53,663 bases of DNA from an uncultured Bacteroidales bacterium (lineage in GTDB: Bacteria; Bacteroidota; Bacteroidia; Bacteroidales; F082), in contig CALBNV010000052.1 in NCBI GenBank assembly GCA_937896895.1, forward strand, positions 1 to 53,663. The letters are read 5' to 3'. The stretch's first letter is position 1. Every line of letters begins with the position of its first letter. The position numbers and the translations under genes are program-made. This document shows, piece by piece, positions 47,869 through 53,663 of the stretch. The notes under the pieces are model-generated. The model saw only the letters and a program-made list of their open reading frames with translations, was not told the DNA's origin and searched no databases.

Positions 47869-48489
47869 ATGAAAAGAACCGTCTTTTTTGAGATATTGTT
47901 TTTCTGTGTGATTTGTATGCGCGGGCAGGGTGATTTTTCTTTGGTGAAAGGCAGAATCGTTTCTGAAGACAGTCTGCAACCGGTTCCCAACGCTCACATA
48001 ATCAGCAAGACATCGCTTTACGGCGTAATCGCGGATGCCGACGGAATCTTCTCGCTGATGTTGAAGAAAATCGACACTTTGTGGGTGAGCTGCGTCGGTT
48101 TTGAAAACGGCGATTTCATTGTTGATCGTGATAGTGTTTCTGATAAAGAATTGATAATCAAAATGAAAAGAGCTGTTGTTGTTCTTGATGAAGTCGATGT
48201 TTACCCGTATTTGGACAGGGCGGCAATCAATGAAATCATAGCGAAAATGCCGATAAAACAACCTTTTGCCATACCTCATGTCACGAAAACCGTTGATCCG
48301 AGAATCTTGAACAGGAAACCGGTCAAGCAGCCACCGGCATCAGTTCTCAATCCTGTCTCGTTGATTTACAAACATTTTAACAAAAACGAAAGGTTGAAGC
48401 GCAAAATGCTCCGTAACCGGAAGAGATACAACAAGACACTGATTGAACAAGGTGCGCCCGACTCGCTGCTGCTGCCAGAAGAGTTTTAA
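47869..48489 (+). CDS. Exported protein with carboxypeptidase-regulatory-like domain
   Basis: A 206-residue exported protein. The signal peptide KRTVFFEILFFCVICMRGQG is followed by a CarboxypepD_reg-like (PF13715) beta-sandwich: FSLVKGRIVSEDSLQPVPNA, HIISKTSLYGVIADADGIFS, DTLWVSCVGFE. This domain normally begins TonB-dependent receptors but also occurs alone. After about residue 100 a basic helical tail (KHFNKNERLKRKMLRNRKRY) follows. It is probably periplasmic or outer-membrane associated. I chose ATG 47869 because the signal peptide begins there. It lies after the third efflux operon but has its own 125-bp upstream region, so co-transcription is uncertain. Confidence 0.75.
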   Translation: MKRTVFFEILFFCVICMRGQGDFSLVKGRIVSEDSLQPVPNAHIISKTSLYGVIADADGIFSLMLKKIDTLWVSCVGFENGDFIVDRDSVSDKELIIKMKRAVVVLDEVDVYPYLDRAAINEIIAKMPIKQPFAIPHVTKTVDPRILNRKPVKQPPASVLNPVSLIYKHFNKNERLKRKMLRNRKRYNKTLIEQGAPDSLLLPEEF

Positions 48490-48584
48490 AAATGAGTTAA
48501 TTAAAATAATTGACTTATACGCCGATTTTTAATGGTTCGTCTGAGAAAATTTTATTTAACTGATATTGTTTGCGCTTTTATTTT

Positions 48585-48592
48585 TACTTTTG
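48585..48592 (+). promoter_or_regulatory. -7 box of the HD-domain gene
   Basis: TACTTTTG, followed by CGAT, fits TAnnTTTG 18 bp upstream of ATG 48611. TTTG at 48569-48572 is too close (12 bp) to be a standard -33 element. Confidence 0.5.
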
Positions 48593-48610
48593 CGATCAAA
48601 TTTGAAAAAA

Positions 48611-49246
48611 ATGAACCAAATAAATTCTTCGTTAAAATCATACATCGAAAAAGAAATTCTGCCTCGCTATGAGAATTTCGACAAGGCTCACCGCCTCGAC
48701 CACGTCACGACGGTCATTGCGGAAAGCCTTAACATCGCGAGAAACTATCCTGAAACCGACGTCAACATGGTTTATGCCGTCGCCGCGTATCACGACACCG
48801 GCCTCGTGAACGGCCGTGACAATCATCACATTGACTCCGGGAAAATCATCATGGCGGATGAGAACCTGAGGCGGTGGTTCACCGACGGGCAGCTTCAAAT
48901 CATGCGCGACGCCGCCGAAGACCACCGCGCCTCCTCCGACCACGAGCCGCGCACCATCTACGGCAAAATCGTGGCCGAGGCCGACAGAATCATCGACACC
49001 GACATCGTCATCCACCGCACCGTCCAATATAGTCTGAAGCATTTCCCTGATTACACCGAAGAGCAACATTATCAACGTGTCTGCGATCATCTGAAAGAGA
49101 AATATCTCGAAGGCGGCTACCTCAAATTGTGGATCCCGGAGTCGAAAAACGCCGCCCGTCTTCAGGAACTGCGTGAGATGGCGAAAGACAAGACACGGCT
49201 GCGGGCTTATTTCGACAAATATTTCCAAATGGAAACTAAATCGTGA
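48611..49246 (+). CDS. HD-domain phosphohydrolase
   Basis: A 211-residue HD superfamily metal-dependent phosphohydrolase. The metal ligands are visible as H in RLDHVTTVIAES, the HD pair in YAVAAYHDTGLVNGRDNHHI, further histidine in AAEDHRASSDHEPRTIYGKI, and D in VAEADRIIDTDIVIHR. Related proteins hydrolyse nucleotides or phosphate esters; the substrate is not known. I chose ATG 48611 (MNQINSSLKSYIEKE). It is a single gene with its own promoter between the exported protein and tryptophanase. Confidence 0.88.
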   Translation: MNQINSSLKSYIEKEILPRYENFDKAHRLDHVTTVIAESLNIARNYPETDVNMVYAVAAYHDTGLVNGRDNHHIDSGKIIMADENLRRWFTDGQLQIMRDAAEDHRASSDHEPRTIYGKIVAEADRIIDTDIVIHRTVQYSLKHFPDYTEEQHYQRVCDHLKEKYLEGGYLKLWIPESKNAARLQELREMAKDKTRLRAYFDKYFQMETKS

Positions 49247-49274
49247 TTTTGTTTTTTTATTCAAAAATGTTTCG

Positions 49275-49282
49275 TAATTTTG
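49275..49282 (+). promoter_or_regulatory. -7 box of the tryptophanase gene
   Basis: TAATTTTG, followed by CACG, fits TAnnTTTG. The leader to ATG 49369 is 86 bp, AT-rich, and holds several near copies of AAATTTAAAGATT and AAAAATTTAAGGATT. No TnaC-like leader peptide was recognised. Confidence 0.6.
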
Positions 49283-49368
49283 CACGTTTTTTAAATTTAA
49301 AGATTAAAAATTTAAGGATTTAAGATTCAAAAATTCAACATCAAACACAACTTAAAAAATATAGTATC

Positions 49369-50745
49369 ATGGAATTACCATTTGCAGAATCATGGAAGAT
49401 CAAGATGGTTGAACCCATCAAGAAAAGCACACGCGAAGAACGCGCGAAATGGTTGGAAGAGGCTCACAACAATGTGTTCATGCTCAAGTCTGACCACGTT
49501 TACATCGACTTGCTGACAGACTCTGGCACGGGCGCGATGAGCGACCGTCAGTGGTCGGCGATGATGATGGGCGACGAGAGCTACGGCGGCGCCCGCAGCT
49601 TCTACCACATGAAAGACACCATCACCGAGATCACAGGTTTCAACTACGTCATCCCGACCCACCAGGGCCGCGCTGCCGAGAACGTGCTGTTCTCTTACCT
49701 CGTGAAACCGGGCATGGTCGTCCCGGGCAACGCCCACTTCGACACAACAAAGGGTCACATCGAGAGCCGTAAGGCATTCGCCATCGACGTCACAATCCCG
49801 GAGGCGAAAGACACACAGCTCGAGCTGCCTTTCAAGGGCAACGTCAGCCTCGAACTCCTTGAGAAGGTGTTGAAAGAGAACAAAGGCAACGTGCCGTTCA
49901 TGGTCCTCACCGTCACCAACAACACAGTCGGCGGCCAGCCGGTCAGCATGAAGAACATCCGCGAGACCTGCGAGCTCTGCCACAAATATGGCGTGCCGGT
50001 CAACATGGACAGCGCACGTTTCGTCGAGAATGCCTATTTCATCAAGACGCGCGAGGAAGGCTATGCCGACAAGACCATCGCCGAGATCGCGAAGGAGATG
50101 TTCAGCTACGCCGACAGCATGACGATGAGCGCGAAGAAAGACGGTCTCGTCAACATGGGCGGTTTCATCGCCACCAACAAGAAAGAATGGTACGAAGGCG
50201 CCAAGCTGTTCTGCATCCCGTTTGAGGGCTTCCTCACCTACGGCGGCATGAACGGCCGTGACATGGACGCTCTTGCAGTCGGCCTGAAGGAGAACTGCGA
50301 GTTCGACATGGTCGAGACACGTATCAAACAAGTGAAATACCTCGCCGACAAACTCGATGAGTACGGCATCCCTTACCAGCGTCCTGCCGGCGGCCACGCC
50401 ATCTTCGTCGATGCCGACAAGATCCTGGTCAACGTGCCCAAGGAAGAGTTCCCGGCCCAGACGCTGACATGCGAGCTTTATCTCGAAGCTGGCATCCGCG
50501 CCTGCGAGATCGGCTACATGCTCGCCGACCGCGACCCGGTCACACGCGAGAACCGTTTCGGCGGCCTCGACTTCGTGCGCCTCTGCATCCCGCGCCGCGT
50601 CTATACAAACAACCACATGGATGTCATCGCGGCAGCCCTGAAGAACGTCTATGAACGCCGCGACACCATCAACCACGGCGTCCGCATCACCTGGGAAGCC
50701 GAACTCATGCGCCACTTCACAGTGCAGCTTGAAAGAATCAGATAA
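49369..50745 (+). CDS. tnaA: Tryptophanase
   Basis: A 458-residue PLP enzyme of the beta-eliminating lyase family, with the full length and sequence of tryptophanase. It has DSGTGAMSDRQWSAMMMGDE, VIPTHQGRAAENVLF, NTVGGQPVSM, MDSARFVENAYF and the Schiff-base lysine in SMTMSAKKDGLVNMGGFI. It splits tryptophan into indole, pyruvate and ammonia. The coding sequence is GC-rich with strong codon bias, typical of a well-expressed gene; a 507-codon antisense frame is only its shadow. Tyrosine phenol-lyase is the main alternative, but the overall match to Bacteroidales tryptophanase is better. It has its own promoter and a downstream hairpin. Confidence 0.93.
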   Translation: MELPFAESWKIKMVEPIKKSTREERAKWLEEAHNNVFMLKSDHVYIDLLTDSGTGAMSDRQWSAMMMGDESYGGARSFYHMKDTITEITGFNYVIPTHQGRAAENVLFSYLVKPGMVVPGNAHFDTTKGHIESRKAFAIDVTIPEAKDTQLELPFKGNVSLELLEKVLKENKGNVPFMVLTVTNNTVGGQPVSMKNIRETCELCHKYGVPVNMDSARFVENAYFIKTREEGYADKTIAEIAKEMFSYADSMTMSAKKDGLVNMGGFIATNKKEWYEGAKLFCIPFEGFLTYGGMNGRDMDALAVGLKENCEFDMVETRIKQVKYLADKLDEYGIPYQRPAGGHAIFVDADKILVNVPKEEFPAQTLTCELYLEAGIRACEIGYMLADRDPVTRENRFGGLDFVRLCIPRRVYTNNHMDVIAAALKNVYERRDTINHGVRITWEAELMRHFTVQLERIR

Positions 50746-50760
50746 AGAGTAGGGATGAGA

Positions 50761-50804
50761 GAGTAGAGTTAAGAGAGTCGTAAGGTTTTCTCTTAACTCT
50801 ACTC
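50761..50804 (+). terminator. 16-bp perfect hairpin after tryptophanase
   Basis: GAGTAGAGTTAAGAGA (50761-50776) pairs perfectly with TCTCTTAACTCTACTC (50789-50804) across a 12-nt loop. There is no T-run, so it may be an mRNA-stabilising end or a weak terminator. It is built from the same GAGAGT-AGAGTTAAGAGAG repeat seen after the permease genes, here in inverted pair form. Confidence 0.6.
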
Positions 50805-50827
50805 GCTGCTCTCTTAACCCGAAAGTT

Positions 50828-51373
50828 ATGGCATTAAGTCTTGTTTTCATAGTCGCCCTCACTTTCTGCGTCGAGACGGCTTCGACGGCTTTCAACGTGG
50901 AAACGAAAAACAAGTGGGGACGTAACTTCTTGTTCGTGTGCGCCTTGGCATTCGGACAGGCTCTTTTTTATTTCCTCGGCGGATTGCTCGGCGGAACATT
51001 CATGCCGAAATTCGACAGCATCGCGAAAATCGTGGTGCTCGTCTTGTGTTTCATGATCGCCTTCAGGACAATCATGGACACGCTGAAAATCAAAAGCGGT
51101 AAGAACCTTTTTTTAATCGACAGGAAAAAACATCTTCTGATTCTCGCCATCGCATTGGGAATCAACCCTTTCATCGCCGGACTGATGTCAAATGAAGCGT
51201 TTCTGCCTTTGCTTGGTGACATGACACCTATGTATATCTTCGGCTGCGGAGTCATCTGGGGATTGATCGGAATCGGAACGAAATTCTCGCAAATCAAGCT
51301 GTTAATCAACAGTTTGGGAAATGTTTTGGCTGCCTTGGCAATGCTGGCTGCCGGAATAATAACGTTGTTTTAA
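50828..51373 (+). CDS. Small integral membrane protein, MntP-like
   Basis: A 181-residue hydrophobic protein with about six transmembrane helices, arranged as two sets of three around a basic loop (KIKSGKNLFLIDRKKH). The layout (conserved acidic residue in helix 1, CVETAS; GxxxG-like FYFLGGLLGG; second-half helices beginning LAIALGINPFIAGLMS) recalls the MntP (DUF204) manganese exporter family, which is about 190 residues long. However, the diagnostic MntP aspartates are not clear, so this is tentative. It lies between tryptophanase and endonuclease I without an obvious operon partner. Confidence 0.5.
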   Translation: MALSLVFIVALTFCVETASTAFNVETKNKWGRNFLFVCALAFGQALFYFLGGLLGGTFMPKFDSIAKIVVLVLCFMIAFRTIMDTLKIKSGKNLFLIDRKKHLLILAIALGINPFIAGLMSNEAFLPLLGDMTPMYIFGCGVIWGLIGIGTKFSQIKLLINSLGNVLAALAMLAAGIITLF

Positions 51374-51395
51374 ATTGAAAAATAGTTTCATTGTA

Positions 51396-52436
51396 ATGAA
51401 GAAAATATACTTTTTAGCCTCGTTGGTGCTTTGCGTTTTCGCACTTGAGGCGCAACCTGCGGGCTATTATAATTCTGCCGAAGGCAAGACTGGAAACGCT
51501 TTGAAGACAGCTCTTCACAATATCATCAAGAATGATAATCACGTGAGTTACAAGGAGTTGCTGAACGCATACAGGCAGACCGACATGAAGCCGAACGGCA
51601 AGGTCTGGGACATTTATTCGGATGTGCCGGGCGGAAATCCGCCGTATCAATATGACTTCGGCGAGAACTGCGGCAACTACAGCGGCGAGGGCGACTGCTA
51701 CAACCGCGAGCATCTCTGGGCGCAGTCGTGGACCAACGATGACAGCTATCACAAAACAGACATCCTGCATGTCATCCCGACCGACGGCTATGTGAACGGC
51801 AAACGCAGCAACTACGCCTTCGGCGAGGTGAAAAACGCAAGCTGGACCTCTGAAAACGGCTCTAAATTAGGCAGTTGCAAGACATCGGGCTTTAGCGGGA
51901 CTGTCTTTGAGCCAATCGACGAGTACAAAGGTGACATCGCACGCACGCTTATGTACGTGAGTGTCAGGTATTATCAGGAGGACGGCAGCTGGAAAACGTC
52001 GGACATGACAAACAAGTCGGTGATCAAAGACTGGGCGATGGACATGCTTCTGCGCTGGCATCGCGACGACCCCGTTGACCAAAAGGAAATCGACAGGAAC
52101 AACGCGGCTTACAACATTCAGGGAAACCGTAACCCGTTCATTGACAACATGGATTACGCCGAGATGATCTGGGATGCGACGTGGGGCGTCAGTGAAGACT
52201 ACGTCACGATGAGCGTCAACGTGTGGCCGAATCCGGCAACATCGACAATAAACGTCAGCGGAGAAAATATTGATGCGGTTTATATGTATAACGCTGTCGG
52301 TCAATTGGTTCTGACTCTCGATGCCTCGGAAGAGACCTCAACAATTGACGTGAGCGGCTTTAACGACGGCATTTATTTCCTGAATGTCATCTCTGAAAAC
52401 GGAAAGTCAGCCTTAAAGAAAATAGTAATAAACTAA
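51396..52436 (+). CDS. Secreted endonuclease I with a type IX sorting domain
   Basis: A 346-residue exported nuclease. The signal peptide KKIYFLASLVLCVFALEAQP is followed by an endonuclease I (PF04231) domain with the catalytic His-Me finger motif NREHLWAQSWTNDDSYHKTD then ILHVIPTDGYVNGKRSN, and FEPIDEYKGDIARTLMYVSV. The last about 75 residues (VNVWPNPATSTINVSGENID, GQLVLTLDASEETSTIDVSG, FNDGIYFLNVISENGKSALK) are a Por/type IX secretion C-terminal sorting domain, directing the protein across the outer membrane. It degrades DNA or RNA outside the cell. I chose ATG 51396 rather than TTG 51375 because the signal peptide starts there. Confidence 0.92.
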   Translation: MKKIYFLASLVLCVFALEAQPAGYYNSAEGKTGNALKTALHNIIKNDNHVSYKELLNAYRQTDMKPNGKVWDIYSDVPGGNPPYQYDFGENCGNYSGEGDCYNREHLWAQSWTNDDSYHKTDILHVIPTDGYVNGKRSNYAFGEVKNASWTSENGSKLGSCKTSGFSGTVFEPIDEYKGDIARTLMYVSVRYYQEDGSWKTSDMTNKSVIKDWAMDMLLRWHRDDPVDQKEIDRNNAAYNIQGNRNPFIDNMDYAEMIWDATWGVSEDYVTMSVNVWPNPATSTINVSGENIDAVYMYNAVGQLVLTLDASEETSTIDVSGFNDGIYFLNVISENGKSALKKIVIN

Positions 52437-52470
52437 AAACTTCACTCTTAACTCTCAACACTGAAATACG

Positions 52471-52905
52471 ATGTTCTATCTGACGAAAACATTCCACTTC
52501 GAGGCGGCGCACGCCTTGGCCGGTTACGACGGCAAATGCCGTAACATCCACGGCCATTCGTATGAACTTCAGGTCACAGTGAAGGGTGAACCCGTTGATG
52601 AACCGGGAAATCCTAAAAACGGGATGGTGATTGATTTTCACGACCTTAAGCGGATTGTGAATGAAGAAGTCGTTGAGCGTCTCGACCATTCCTTCATCAT
52701 CGGGACGAATATGCCGGATGATTTCGTTGAGAGCGCGAAGCGGAATTTCGACAAAATCGTTTGCGTGAATTATCAGCCTACGACGGAGAACATGCTGGCG
52801 GATTTCGCTGAAAGGATAAAAGTGAAGTTGCCGCAAAACGTTGAGTTATACAGTGTCAGGTTGCAGGAGACAAGAGACAGCTACGCCGAGTGGCGGGAGG
52901 GTTGA
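52471..52905 (+). CDS. queD: 6-carboxy-5,6,7,8-tetrahydropterin synthase
   Basis: A 144-residue member of the 6-pyruvoyl-tetrahydropterin synthase/QueD family, the second step of queuosine (7-deazaguanine) synthesis. The zinc histidines are visible in FHFEAAHALAG and CRNIHGHSYELQV, with the catalytic cysteine in DGKCRNIHGHS. GMVIDFHDLKRIVNEEV, LDHSFII and QPTTENMLADF complete the active site. The bacterial QueD assignment is favoured by the CxxxHGH pattern and size. It follows the endonuclease gene after a short repeat-like TCTTAACTCTCAACAC sequence; no other queuosine gene is in view. Confidence 0.93.
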   Translation: MFYLTKTFHFEAAHALAGYDGKCRNIHGHSYELQVTVKGEPVDEPGNPKNGMVIDFHDLKRIVNEEVVERLDHSFIIGTNMPDDFVESAKRNFDKIVCVNYQPTTENMLADFAERIKVKLPQNVELYSVRLQETRDSYAEWREG

Positions 52906-52940
52906 AGATTTTGAGATAAAGAAACAAGTAAAACAGCAAT

Positions 52941-53663
52941 ATGACGCTAACGATAGAAGACATAATAACACGAAAGGAAGGACAAACATTCGACTGCAAA
53001 AGTGTGCAGATAGAGCCAAAGGCGTTGGCCGTCCCTATAGTGGCAATGGCAAATGCTGATGGAGGCACGATTGCAATTGGTGTGTCCGACAAAACTCGCC
53101 GAATAGAAGGTGTTGATGGAAACGAGAAACGACTCAACGACCTGCTCCGAGTGCCTTTCGACTTCTGCAATCCTTCTGTGCGAATACGCTGTGAGTACAT
53201 TCCATGCAAGGATTATGAAGGGAACGACAATCGCATCCTACTCATACATATTCCTGCCAGTGGACAGCTGCACACTAACCAAGCAGACGAGTGTTTCATG
53301 CGCGTCGGTGACAAGAGCAAAAAACTGTCTTTTGAGGAACGCCTACAGTTGATGTACGATAAGGGCGAACGTTACTATGAAGACAAAGAGGTTTATGGCG
53401 CCACCCTCAATGATGTTGACATGAATCTCGTAAATGACTATCTGCAGGTTATTGGCTATAGCAAGGGTGCCATGGAATACCTCTGTGAGAACAACGATTT
53501 GGTGACAGAGGTTGAGGACAAGCAGAAGATAAGCACCGCCTGTATTCTTCTATTTGGAAAGAACCCACAACGCTTCTTCCCTCGTGCTCGTACTCGTTTC
53601 ATACGTTATGAAGGAACGGAAGAGAAAGTCGGTACAGAGATGAACGTCATCAAGGATGTGACA
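52941..53663 (+). CDS. AlbA_2 DNA-binding domain protein (5' part, runs off the window)
   Basis: The frame opens at ATG 52941 and stays open for 241 codons to the end of the window. It begins MTLTIEDIITRKEGQTFDCK, then SVQIEPKALAVPIVAMANAD, GGTIAIGVSD and ECFMRVGDKSKKLSFEERLQ, the AlbA_2/divergent AAA_4 domain (about residues 8-130), with STACILLFGKNPQRFFPRAR starting the middle region. It is related in architecture to the 506-residue protein at 13436, which has ACEILIGV-like and LLLFGKDEAIARFLPR segments at the same positions. A probable regulator from an accessory gene set; the C-terminus is not visible. Confidence 0.85.
   Translation, partial: MTLTIEDIITRKEGQTFDCKSVQIEPKALAVPIVAMANADGGTIAIGVSDKTRRIEGVDGNEKRLNDLLRVPFDFCNPSVRIRCEYIPCKDYEGNDNRILLIHIPASGQLHTNQADECFMRVGDKSKKLSFEERLQLMYDKGERYYEDKEVYGATLNDVDMNLVNDYLQVIGYSKGAMEYLCENNDLVTEVEDKQKISTACILLFGKNPQRFFPRARTRFIRYEGTEEKVGTEMNVIKDVT

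Noticed and set aside
49283..49368. Tryptophanase leader peptide (TnaC-type attenuation)
   Set aside because: No short frame with a conserved tryptophan before the stop was found in the 86-bp leader.
49390..50913. 507-codon minus-strand open frame opposite tryptophanase
   Set aside because: It mirrors a GC-rich, codon-biased gene on the other strand, has no recognisable domain, and is low-complexity (V/D/H-rich), the usual appearance of an antisense shadow.

Overview
The window comes from a member of the Bacteroidetes, most likely order Bacteroidales. Four things point there: many genes are preceded by a TAnnTTTG -7 box, the hallmark of the Bacteroidetes sigma factor; Shine-Dalgarno sequences are weak or absent; a secreted endonuclease ends in a type IX secretion (Por) sorting domain; and the gene families (DUF4143 ATPases, FtsX-like permeases without a fused ATPase, AlbA_2 proteins) are typical of gut Bacteroidales. 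No rRNA or tRNA gene was recognised, and the species was not assigned.

Region 1 (1-13.3 kb, plus strand). After an Abi-like fragment and a DUF1016 nuclease comes a tightly packed envelope-glycan type locus. It has two lipid-carrier sugar transferases (a third lies at 16.1 kb), five ATP-grasp ligases, two acetyltransferases, a fold-type I PLP enzyme, a D-cysteine desulfhydrase/ACC deaminase relative and an asparagine-synthase-like enzyme. No glycosyltransferase, flippase or polymerase is present. One acetyltransferase carries a G9 tract near its start and the asparagine-synthase-like gene is frameshifted at a G7 tract, which suggests phase variation.

Region 2 (13.3-25.6 kb, plus strand). This is an accessory-gene array: AlbA_2 regulator, two helicase-associated-domain mini-proteins, a membrane protein, a truncated sugar transferase, a BRO protein, a HigB/HigA-IrrE toxin-antitoxin pair, DUF4143-type ATPases and a DegT aminotransferase. 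These are interspersed with wrecked genes (two metallo-hydrolase copies, a nucleotidyltransferase, ATPases). Six unrelated genes or gene remnants share the same ~75-bp leader: a GTTAA-N5-GTTAA motif about 63 bp upstream of a TAACTTTG-type -7 box. A four-helix-bundle (S23-like) gene sits in place of the middle of an ATPase gene, and a second four-helix-bundle remnant follows a second broken ATPase.

Region 3 (25.6-33 kb, minus strand). An NtrB-type histidine kinase and a sigma-54-dependent NtrC-type regulator form an operon, followed by an ATPase and a 1074-residue multi-domain Fe-S/FAD oxidoreductase.

Region 4 (33.4-47.8 kb, plus strand). Three transport operons (TolC-HlyD-permease; permease; ABC ATPase-permease) each have the same promoter architecture: two 17-bp TGTC...GACA-type palindromes with centres 22 bp apart, then a -24/-12 sigma-54 promoter about 62-64 bp downstream. 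The nearby kinase/regulator pair is the obvious candidate controller. ATPase genes and remnants and a broken toxin-antitoxin pair lie in the gaps just upstream of these promoters.

Region 5 (47.8-53.7 kb, plus strand) holds ordinary chromosomal genes: a regulatory-domain lipoprotein-like exported protein, an HD hydrolase, tryptophanase, a small membrane protein, a T9SS-exported endonuclease I, QueD, and the 5' part of a second AlbA_2 protein running off the window.
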